DNA of 64,000 bases from Heterocephalus glaber. Lineage: Eukaryota; Chordata; Mammalia; Rodentia; Bathyergidae. Shown here one piece after another: positions 56,701 through 64,000 of this stretch. Every line of letters begins with the position of its first letter. The first letter of the stretch is position 1. Location of the stretch: positions 11,968,747 to 12,032,746 of the forward strand of contig NW_004624795.1 of NCBI RefSeq assembly GCF_000247695.1. The letters run 5' to 3'. Both the position numbers and the translations under genes were made by a program. A model generated the notes under the pieces. The model ran no database searches and had not been told where the DNA came from. It saw nothing but the letters and a program-made list of their open reading frames with translations.

Positions 56701-59700
56701 AGGCCGGACAAGGTTGTCATCCGGTCTCGCAGCTCATGGGTCCAAGTTTCACAACCACACATCCCTGTTGGGAGCCCAGAGAGCAGGTGACTGTGTTGAG
56801 ATGTCGGGTGTGGCTTCAGACATCAGCAGAACTCATCTTGGTGGGGCTGATGTTCCAGGGCGTCTCGGCCTCAGCACTGTGACACCTGGGGTAACCCTTG
56901 CTGCCTGTGCTGTCCTGGGCATTAGAGGGTATTTGTAAGCAGCACCCCTGGCCTCTGCTGTGAGGTATCATCAGCACCCCCTGTGTATGACAGAAGGGTC
57001 TCCAGGTGTCCCCTTCAGGAGAACATCACTCTTGGTGGGGAGCTGCCATTCTCACCTAACAAAAGGTGACTTTTCACAGGCAAAACCAGACTTGAGTGTG
57101 AGAAATGGGAAAAGAAGGTGGCTGTGGAGGAGGGGAGGAGCTGAGCAGGGACTGAGAAGCACGTTCTAGGCTGCTGGGGTCCCACGCCTTGACCAGGTGG
57201 TGGCTGCATGGGCGTGAACGTCGATCGAAACATCGAAAGGTGCATTTGTAATTTGTGATGTGTGATTATGGCTCAACTTTGGAAAATAATGATTTATAGG
57301 GCCTGGGATTTAGCTCAGTGGTTCTACGGCCTGCCTCGCACCCACAGGGTCCCAAGTTTGATCCCCTGTACCAAAAAAAAAAAAATTTAAAAATTAAAAT
57401 TAGAAAATGACTTATAAAAGGTAATATTTTCCTCCCAAAAGATGAAGATTTGGCTTGTGACAGAGCTGGGTCTCCGATGGATTTGGGGTATTCTCAGGCC
57501 CCGTAGAATGATTGTTTCTTGGGCTGGGGATTTAGCTCAGTGGTGCCACGCCTGCCTTGCAAGTGCAAGGTCCTGAATTCGATCCCTGGTACAGAAAGAA
57601 AAAAAGAAAAGAATGATTGTTTCTTGCCCTCCTATGACCTGCAACTCAGAGGTCTGAGTTTCATAACTGAACATCCTCATTGGGTGCACAAACAAGACCT
57701 GTCCATGATTCACAATGATAGTGCTGGCCCTCACACTTCCGGTGGGGTGTTATCACAGTTTCAGCACAACACTAACATTTTGCATGTAGTAACTTCCTTT
57801 GACCCTTAGCAAATTCCAAAGGGGAGATGCTGTTATTATACTAATGACAAAAACAGATGACGAAACTGAGACTCAGAGAGGTTAAGCAACTTTCCTAGAC
57901 TTGCACAGCTACAGTAATAAAGCTGAGATTGAAACCAGCCAGCAGGTGCTGGAATATGGGCACTGACCACTGGTCTACATGGCCTCTGCCAGATGGGTAG
58001 CCTCATAGTTCAGTAAGTGCTGTTTCTCCTGTCCAGAATCTACCTTTTTTCTTCTTACCATGACCCACCTCACTTTATGAATCTACCTGTCCAGATCTTT
58101 TTGTTTGTCTGTTTTAAGATAGGATCTCAGTATATAGTTCAGGCTGGCCTTGAACTCACTATGTAGCCCCAGCTGGCCTCCAATTCATGGTGATCCTCCT
58201 GCCTCAGCCTCCCAAGTACTGGGATTACAAGCATGTGCCACTATACCTGGCTTTAAGCATCTTTTTTTTATTCAGTGTCACCCCTCCATCCTCAAAGCAT
58301 TCTTTTTTGAGGAAAAAGTACTGTTAACTTCCATGAACGACTGTTGATAGCAGGGACCCACCCAGCTAGGTGTTAGACAAAGACACGCATCTTCAAGAAG
58401 GATTTGGTGTTGCACAGTTGCTAAGCACACAGGGTGGTTTCGGTATTTCAGCCCCTAGCCACACACGGCTGTGTAAGTCAAAATGAATTAAAATTCTGAT
58501 TTCAGTTTTTCAAAGGCACTGGCCACCTATCAGATGCTCAGCAGATGCGTGCAGCTGTGGCCCATCCTTGTGGACCACACAGATGCAGAGCATTTCCAAC
58601 ACTGCAGAGAACTCTACTGGGCAGGCTGGGTCTGCGTCAGAGGTTGGCACCCAGTCCTGCCGGCTGCCTCAGTGAGTAAGGTTTTTATTTGAGCGCAGCC
58701 GTGCTGTCCATTTACACACTGTCTATGGCTGTTTGGAGGCTTCAAGGACAGAGTTGAGGAGTTTCAACAAAGACCACAGCGAGCAGGCAGCTCCAGGTTA
58801 TTCATGTCTGTCCCTTTACAGAGAGTTTGCCAGTCCCTGGTCCAGATCAAGCAGGGGATGAGACCCTCTGGAGAACTGCAAATGATTCTGAGCCAGGTGT
58901 AGTGGTGCACACCTGTGATCCCGGCACTCTCGAGGCTGAGGCAGGAGGATCCTGAATTCAAAGCCAGCCAGGGCTAGAGTTTAAGGCCAGCTCAGACTGC
59001 GTAGTAAGATCCTGTTTTGTTTTTTTTTAAAAAAACAAACAAAATACACCAGGTGATTTTACATTTCAAGAAACTAAGGCACGGGCTTGAAAGTTAAGCT
59101 GGAGAGGTGCGTGCCGGCTGGGTCACAGATCTGTTACACCTGTGTTTCTCAGAATTATTTCTGAAGAGTACCAGCCCTGTGAGTACCCCACGGAGGGGTC
59201 TGCTCACGTGAGTTTTGCAAATGGTAGACACTGGCTTCAACGCTTCAGGGTCCATAGGTACTTTAAGGCATAAAGAAATGTATTGTATGGGGCCGGAGAT
59301 TTAGCTCAGTGGGGTTTCGCCACCTGTTGTGCAAGCACAAGGACCCGAGTTGGATCCCTGGTACCCACCTCCAAATAAATAAATAAATAAATATATTGTA
59401 TGGTGGATGAGCCCAAAGCATTTAAGCACATGATCATTTTTCCTAATACCTAGATTAAAAACCTGCAGAACAGATTATTGATGCATATTTCAAGAGATCT
59501 GGCTGAAGGGAGCCATTGAAAGTCTCTAAGCAAAGAAGGACATTCTCAGATGTGCTTTATACAGTGAGACCCTTGATACTTTTGCTTGTTTTTTTGTTTT
59601 TTTGTTTTTTTGGTACCGGTGATTGAACTTTTGCTTGTTTTTGAGACAAGGTCTTCCTCTGTATTCTAGGCTGACCCCAAATTTGTGGCGATCTTCCTGC

Positions 59701-62700
59701 CTCAGCCTCCTGAGTGCTAGGATTGCAGGTGTGTGCCACCACACTTGGCAAGACCCTTGATACTTTTTCTTTTTGGTACTGGGGATTCAAACTCAGGACC
59801 TTGTGCTTGCAAGGCAGACGCGGTGCCACTGAGCTAAATCCGCAGCACCCTTGATACTTTTTTGACACACCTCTCGTGCCATTTGTCTCACCAAGTGATG
59901 GGACAGCTGTGAACTTACCCAGCCCAGCCCGCTGTTGTCTTGCTCTGCCTTGCTGTTGTCAGGCACTGTCTTGCTCCTACTTATCTCTCCTGGAGCTGTT
60001 TGCTGCCCCTAGGTCTTTAGGAGCTCCTGAGCATGGCAGTGAAATAGAACTGAACTAGGTGGCAGGATGGCCATGACACTGAAGTTACAAACACGTTAGG
60101 CTTCTTCCTTAAATAGAACAAACAGGATACAGAGCAGAGATGTGAGGGCGGGGAAATATTTTAAGCTGTTAAGAAGCCTAGAAGAGTGCAGATCCGGGCC
60201 TCCACCTGCACACCCACTGCCTGCCTCTGGGGACGCATCACTGGCTGTGACGCCTTCACTGGCCTGGGTCAGGTCACAGGAGTGTGCCGGGAGTGCCTGG
60301 AGGCAGAAGAAACAGCCCCAGCCCTCATCCCAACCTCCGGCCACCGAGCCCACCTCCTGCATGGGCGGTGGCTCAGGAGCCTCAGAACTGAAGCCCCTGC
60401 GAGTCTTGCTTTGGAGGGGAGCCCTCTGTGCAGTGCTCTTGGGTGGTCAGAGCCACCACACACTTAATTTGTACCCATGTGATTTGCTTCAGATTCGGTG
60501 CTGTCCTGGGGACCTTACCTGTACAGCATGGTAAGTGGGAGGGTCCTCGCCTCTGCCTCCTTCCTGGCAATCGGCCCCACCCACCTCTCTGGCCTGGACT
60601 TCCTATGTCTCCAGGAAGTGGAAGCTGTCTGACTTCACCTAGATAGTGGGTACTGTTCCTCAGGGAACATTGGTCTGTATTCAGTTGAAGACCCTGTGCA
60701 GCAGCTCGCACACTTACTCCATTTTCCAGGCATTAACAGCCACACTTTTAAAATTCCCTAACCTTTCATGGTGGAAACGTTCAGCCAGGCATGGTAGTGT
60801 ATTCCTGTAATCCCAGCACTCTTCGAGGCTGAGAAAGGAGGATCGCAAGTTTGAGCCCAGCCTGGATAACTGAGCGATTTAGCAAGCCCCCGCCTCAAAG
60901 TAGAGAATAAAAACATGGCTGGGAATGTAGGTCAATGTGGAGCCCCCAAGTTCAATCCCCAGTACCACACTAAAAAGTAAAAATTCTCAAATACGTCCCC
61001 AAATTAAGATATCCACCATCTTAATTCGGTTAACATTTTGCTGTATTCTTTCTGTCAATGTGACGTGGAACGATATGTGAGCTCCCCTTTCTCCGTGCCC
61101 ATCTCTGGCTGCAGCAATACCAGATTTATGCACCCAAGGAAAGTGAACCTTCTTTGCCTTCCAGTCTCTTCTCGACGACACTGGTCTGGCAGAGGTGTCC
61201 ACCGTTGCGGAAAAGGTCCTGGATGCCATAAATAGTGGGTTCTACAAGGAAGCCACCCAGCTGTGGGAGGAGGCAGAAGTGATCATTGAAAAGGTAAAGG
61301 GGGTAGTGGTGTCCCTGTGGTATAGGGCCTGTGGTCTGTGAGGTCGAGGCGGGGTCTGTCCCGGGTCTCTCCTCTCCGGAAACCTGGAAATGATTACGCA
61401 TCAGATGATACATCTGATGGCCTGAGCAGTGACATAGTGATCTGTAAGAAGGACTGGGACTTGCAGAGGTGTGTGTTTCGGAGATAATATTTGTTGTGAC
61501 TTGGATCCTTGCCAGCCAGCGGCTGACTTCAGTGAGCCCAAAGAGAAGACTCTGCTGGCTGGGCACCAGGTGTGCAGGACCCTCCCCATCTCTGGTCTCC
61601 TCGAGCAGAGAACTGCAGCCCTTGTGTCTTCTGCAGTCCCGGAGCTGCCGCCTCCCCCAGGAGCGTGGGTTCACCCAGCTGCCTCCTGAGCCTTCCCAGC
61701 CTCGTCTCTGTAGGTCCGAGTAAATTTACACAGCTAAAGCCACCCGTGGGAATCTCTCTGCCTTTTTGTTTTGCAACTGTAATGATGGAAGAAGAAGGAA
61801 AATGAATAGCCAACTGTACTTGTGTATTTCAGAATGCAGACGGGGTGAACTTCTATAACATCTTAACCAAGAGCACCCCCAATTTGGCCATGGAATCCAG
61901 CCTAGAGTTCATGCCGAACTACCTGGGTGAGTGAACCTGGATGCTGTTAGCCCTGCCTCAGCCTCCTGCAGTGAGAAACCCATCTGTTTTAAAGCTTTTT
62001 TTTTTCAGTACTGGGGATTGAACTTGGGACCTTGTGCTTGCGAGGCAGGCGCCAGAACCACTGAGCTAAATCCCCGGCCCAAAAAGCTTTTTTAATGTAT
62101 ATTTACATAGCATAAAATTCACCCGTTCTAAGGGTATAATTCCATTGTTTTTAGTATATTCACAGACTTGTGCAATCATCACCATAATCCAGTGTTAGAA
62201 CATTTCTGTCATCTTCAAAATATCCCACAAGTCTATTTGCATCAGTTCTCATTCCCATTCCCAGCCCCAGGCAACCACTAATCTGCTTTCTGTATCCCTA
62301 GATTCGTCTTTTCCCAGCATTCTTTATAAACAAGGCCATATGATAGTGTCATTATTTTTTTTTTCTTGCAGAACTGGGGATTGAACCAGGGAGGGGCTTG
62401 CACATGCTAGCCAAGTACCCTATCACTAAGTCATGCACCTGACCCTTTTTGTTTTATTTTGAAACAGAATCTTAAGTTGCCCAGGCTGACCTTGAAGTCA
62501 CAGTCCTGCTCCATCTGGCCTCTTGAGTGGCTGGGATTACATGTAGGCTTATACCACCAGGCCTGGCATATATTAGTCAACTGGGTTCTGTCACTTAGGG
62601 TTGAATTTAATGGCCTTATAGCCAACCTAGCTTCTCTTCAGATGCAGAATACCTGGCATCCCCTCAGTAAGAGGCAAATAAAGGCTGTGAGGAACCCCTA

Positions 62701-63054
62701 GATTTTACTTCTCAGATGATTTTCCTTGTCCCTTTTGGGTAATGCCAGTGGCCCCTCAGTTAATACTAACAGAGCCTTCCTCCTTTTAACCTGATTCTGA
62801 CTTTCTTCCTCCCCCGGGATAAATCAGGTAGCGCTTTTCCTTTTCCATCTGAGATGCTCCCTCTTACTGCACTGCTGGAAAAGATGTCCGTACGTCCTGT
62901 TTCCAAGCTCTTGACCCACTCTGTACTGGCTTGGTTTTAGCTCGCCTTTCTCAACGCCACGTGCGACACCTGCACCAGGATGCCTTGAGTCAGCTCATGA
63001 ATGGCCCCATCAGAAAGAAGCTCAAAATTATTCCTGAAGATATCTCCTGGGGAG
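47692..63054 (+). CDS. SCPEP1: SCPEP1, serine carboxypeptidase 1 (first 10 coding exons, truncated by window edge)
   Basis: Exons are 47692-47767, 49641-49789, 53352-53441, 54847-55002, 55462-55536, 56212-56284, 60493-60530, 61165-61293, 61833-61926 and 62941-63054. They give 994 nt, 331 codons plus one base, of about 452 expected. All introns are GT/AG and phases agree. Residues 1-25 are a signal peptide (PRWLLLFPLFLGLSAG). The S10 family blocks GGPGGSS (near 76) and NPVGTGFSY are present, and the nucleophile is S167 in SESYGG. N-glycosylation sequons occur at N64 (NFS), N126 (NTT) and N192 (NFS). The expected catalytic Asp and His lie in exons beyond the window. The product is a retinoid-inducible lysosomal/secreted carboxypeptidase. 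It is divergent from COIL across a 9.9-kb spacer. Confidence 0.95.
48080..48190 (+). repeat. MIR SINE relic
   Basis: TGACCTTAGCGAAGTTGCTC then CATTAGTAAAATGGGCTCAT. Confidence 0.5.
48288..48402 (-). repeat. B1-type SINE
   Basis: CTGAGACAGGGTCTCAATTC head. Confidence 0.8.
48645..48772 (-). repeat. B1-type SINE, old
   Basis: GCTGCCCAGGTTGGCCTTGA. Confidence 0.65.
48812..48896 (-). repeat. ID-type SINE
   Basis: CAGTATCAGGAATCAACTCA to AAATCCCTGGCCC. Confidence 0.8.
48951..49104 (+). repeat. 77-bp tandem duplication at a B1 edge
   Basis: TGAATGTTGTTACTTCAGC at 48951 and TGAATGTTGTTACTAAAGC at 49028 start near-identical units. Confidence 0.9.
49075..49200 (+). repeat. B1-type SINE
   Basis: Overlaps the second 77-bp unit; ends ACCCTGCCTCAGAC. 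Confidence 0.8.
49300..49405 (+). repeat. ID-type SINE, old
   Basis: AAGTAGTTCAGTGGTAGAGC; TTTGATCCATAGCACTGC. Confidence 0.7.
49641..49789 (+). CDS. SCPEP1: SCPEP1 exon 2
   Basis: GAVIDWPAQEGKETWDYVTV through ...PLVMWLQ; acceptor TTTTCAG, donor GTAAAT. Confidence 0.94.
50293..50437 (-). repeat. B1-type SINE with internal duplication
   Basis: GAGACAGGGTCTTGCTATGT; ends CACCACACCTGGCT. Confidence 0.88.
50925..51045 (+). repeat. MIR SINE relic
   Basis: TTCTCTGGGCCTTCATTTTC plus AAATCAGGGGGATTTGG fits a decayed MIR core. Confidence 0.4.
53352..53441 (+). CDS. SCPEP1: SCPEP1 exon 3
   Basis: GGPGGSSTGFGNFEEIGPLD then RDLKPRRTTW; acceptor CTCACAG, donor GTACCG. Holds the S10 GGPGGSS motif. Confidence 0.94.
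54090..54185 (+). repeat. MIR SINE relic
   Basis: TTTGTGACCTTGGACGAGCC is the MIR core motif. Confidence 0.45.
54231..54390 (-). repeat. B1-type SINE with internal duplication
   Basis: GAAACAGGGTTTTTGCTGTG; TGTGCGCCACCACACC. Confidence 0.85.
54847..55002 (+). CDS. SCPEP1: SCPEP1 exon 4
   Basis: LQAASLLFVDNPVGTGFSYV to ...CHKEFQ; acceptor CATGTAG, donor GTAAAC; 52 codons. Confidence 0.94.
55170..55300 (+). repeat. B1-type SINE
   Basis: AGCCAGGCATGGTGCCACAT; no clear A-tail. Confidence 0.8.
55462..55536 (+). CDS. SCPEP1: SCPEP1 exon 5, catalytic serine
   Basis: TVPFYIFSESYGGKMAAGIG LELYK, with the nucleophile serine in SESYGG; acceptor CTTTTTAG, donor GTAAGA. Confidence 0.95.
55675..55820. 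repeat. Head-to-head ID/B1 junction
   Basis: Plus-strand ID start (GGTGATGTAGCTCAGTGGTG) runs directly into an antisense B1 (AAGCTGGACTCAAACTTGTG). Confidence 0.65.
56212..56284 (+). CDS. SCPEP1: SCPEP1 exon 6
   Basis: AVQEGIIKCNFSGVALGDSW then ISPV plus one base; acceptor CTTTCAG, donor GTAAGT. Confidence 0.94.
56480..56610 (-). repeat. MIR SINE relic
   Basis: AAGGCTCAGAGAGGTGCTGA in antisense MIR context. Confidence 0.4.
57299..57385 (+). repeat. ID-type SINE
   Basis: Flanks AATGATTTATA and AATGACTTATA. Confidence 0.88.
57522..57607 (+). repeat. Young ID-type SINE
   Basis: AGAATGATTGTTTCTT on both sides, perfect. Confidence 0.92.
57815..58005 (-). repeat. MIR SINE relic
   Basis: ACGAAACTGAGACTCAGAGA and TAAGCAACTTTCCTAGACTT are a clear antisense MIR. 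Confidence 0.7.
58108..58256 (-). repeat. B1-type SINE with internal duplication
   Basis: ATAGTTCAGGCTGGCCTTGA and ATGTAGCCCCAGCTGGCC. Confidence 0.87.
58890..59042 (+). repeat. B1-type SINE
   Basis: AGCCAGGTGTAGTGGTGCAC head; AAACAAACAAAATAC tail. Confidence 0.85.
59290..59385 (+). repeat. ID-type SINE
   Basis: (AAAT)n tail; flanks ATGTATTGTATGG and ATATATTGTATGG. Confidence 0.88.
59579..59642 (-). repeat. 5'-truncated ID with target-site duplication
   Basis: Only GGTACCGGTGATTGAAC plus poly-T remains between two ACTTTTGCTTGTTTTT copies. Confidence 0.8.
59636..59750 (-). repeat. B1-type SINE
   Basis: GAGACAAGGTCTTCCTCTGT head. Confidence 0.85.
59766..59849 (-). repeat. Young ID-type SINE
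   Basis: CCCTTGATACTTTTT on both sides. Confidence 0.9.
60493..60530 (+). CDS. SCPEP1: SCPEP1 exon 7 (38 nt)
   Basis: DSVLSWGPYLYSM; acceptor GCTTCAG, donor GTAAGT. Identical to the human peptide as I remember it. Confidence 0.93.
60783..60978 (+). repeat. B1-dID SINE
   Basis: GAGCGATTTAGCAAGCCCCC, AAAGTAGAGAATAAAAACAT, then TTCAATCCCCAGTACCACAC. Confidence 0.8.
61165..61293 (+). CDS. SCPEP1: SCPEP1 exon 8
   Basis: SLLDDTGLAEVSTVAEKVLD through ...EEAEVIIEK; acceptor CTTCCAG, donor GTAAAG. Confidence 0.94.
61833..61926 (+). CDS. SCPEP1: SCPEP1 exon 9
   Basis: NADGVNFYNILTKSTPNLAM then ESSLEFMPNYL plus one base; acceptor TATTTCAG, donor GTGAGT. Confidence 0.93.
62001..62090 (-). repeat. Young ID-type SINE
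   Basis: AAAGCTTTTTT on both sides; sits 75 bp after SCPEP1 exon 9. Confidence 0.9.
62095..62350 (-). mobile_element. Old L1 3'-UTR relic, antisense
   Basis: ATAGCATAAAATTCACCCGT, AGACTTGTGCAATCATCACC and CAACCACTAATCTGCTTTCT match the order of motifs in L1M-type 3' ends. Confidence 0.65.
62360..62575 (-). repeat. B1-dID SINE
   Basis: GGGGATTGAACCAGGGAGGG, then TTTTATTTTGAAACAGAATC into B1. Confidence 0.75.
62941..63054 (+). CDS. SCPEP1: SCPEP1 exon 10
   Basis: ARLSQRHVRHLHQDALSQLM through ...PEDISWG plus one base; acceptor GGTTTTAG, donor GTACTT. Last exon in the window. Confidence 0.93.
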
Positions 63055-64000
63055 GTACTTGTGTGACCTAATTAAGTGCCATTTGTAAAGTTGGGAAAAG
63101 AGAGGAGGTGCAGATCCAGAGGTCTTCATCAGTGGAATGGCCAGCAAACAATGTTACATCCGCATTTTATAGATGAGCAGGCAGGGGTAGGGTCAGGCAA
63201 CGACACGCTAGAATGGGTTCCTGGGGTTGGCAGGGAAGTGGGTGGGGAGAGACATGACACATGATTGGGTATGAGCCAATAATTTTTGAAGCCTGCTTTG
63301 GGAACATGAGGATCATTATCTTCTTCTCTTTACCTTGTCTCAGTTTGAAATTTTAAGGCAAAAGAGTCATGTCCAAGGCTATGACTAGCGGCAGGTTAGA
63401 TTTCCAGCCAGAGGTCCTTTGGAGGGAGTCAGACGCACCTGTGTGTGTGGACAGGTTTTAACCAGCTCTCACTTGCTGGTCTCCTGGGCATCCTGATGCT
63501 GGCTGTGGTCTGCCATGGACCACATCTGATCTGAAGGTCATAGTGTGGAAATACCAGAGTCTTTAGTGATCGCAGCCAAGTAGAAATCTTGAACAAGTTC
63601 CTTCTTAGTCCTGCAGAGAGGCCTTAACACATTCACAGCGGGGCTGTAATTCATATTCTTGGCTGCTGGACGGCTTGAACCACCAGTGGTACATGCATGG
63701 CTGTCCCATTGGGTGGCTTTGAGTGTGTGTTCAAGGTACCCCTAAGCTATGTGATCAGGAGGCCCCTTTCTTGTATGGCTGCTTGGCAGTGCTGAGAAAC
63801 TGAAACTTGTCCCTGGTCCTGGCTTCTCCAGGGATCATGGATGATCCTGTCCCAACCTGCAAGCACCAGGAGGCTCACCCTAGACCTGGTATCCTCATGC
63901 TTCTAGATCACATAGGAGGTGGGATGTGGTGTCCATAGCTGCAGGCAGTGGACACAGCTGTGAGGAGCTATGGTGGCACTGAGCATGGGAGGAATCATAC
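63055..64000 (+). other. SCPEP1 intron 10, to window edge
   Basis: No further exon with a family match is visible. A MIR-like stretch lies around 63125-63215. Confidence 0.7.

Larger units (their letters stand above)
56285..60492 (+). other. SCPEP1 intron 6
   Basis: ID copies at 57300, 57522, 59290 and 59766, B1 copies at 58108, 58893 and 59636, and MIR relics; 56600-57290 and 59880-60490 are unassigned. Confidence 0.75.

Overview
This window is mammalian nuclear DNA. The SINE content points to a rodent: about 40 B1-type (7SL-derived) elements, many with the rodent B1 internal duplication; B1 plus ID dimers of the B1-dID type; and about 30 tRNA-Ala-like ID elements with an unusual body (GGATTTAGCTCAGTGGTTCC ... 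GGTACC-A(n)). This mix fits the squirrel/dormouse/beaver side of the rodents better than mouse or rat. I favour a castorimorph such as a beaver, at low confidence. Two runs of exactly 100 N mark scaffold gaps.

Three protein-coding genes can be reconstructed exon by exon, in the order and orientation known from human 17q22. (1) TRIM25, minus strand, 17862 to 2864: nine coding exons, all with GT/AG splice sites and matching phases, giving 628 aa (RING, B-boxes, coiled coil, PRY/SPRY). (2) COIL (coilin p80), minus strand, 37811 to 26744: seven coding exons giving 592 aa, with an AATAAA at 25934-25939. (3) SCPEP1 (retinoid-inducible serine carboxypeptidase), plus strand, from 47692: ten coding exons (331 codons) including the catalytic serine. 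The rest of the gene, with the expected Asp and His, lies beyond the right edge.

Layout: 1-2863 is TRIM25 3' flank or UTR; 2864-17862 is TRIM25; 17863-18120 is its CpG-rich promoter with an ISRE-like site; 18120-25900 is intergenic and holds a diverged 1.2-kb tandem duplication, an LTR-like block, a MaLR-like LTR and L1 relics; 25900-37811 is COIL; 37812-47580 is an intergenic spacer with SINEs, L1 3' ends, purine-rich DNA and a gap; 47440-47780 is the SCPEP1 CpG island with a CLEAR-type E-box; the rest is SCPEP1 introns and exons. The three genes do not form one pathway. TRIM25 is an interferon-linked ubiquitin/ISG15 ligase, coilin scaffolds Cajal bodies, and SCPEP1 is a lysosomal/secreted peptidase.

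I found no new enzymatic or defence system. The observations most worth checking are: an in-frame 39-bp tandem duplication in coilin coding sequence; a retroposed 5' half of an ID RNA with perfect target-site duplications and no tail; a NAGNAG acceptor in TRIM25; the ISRE and CLEAR motifs; and several recent tandem duplications involving SINEs and gap edges.
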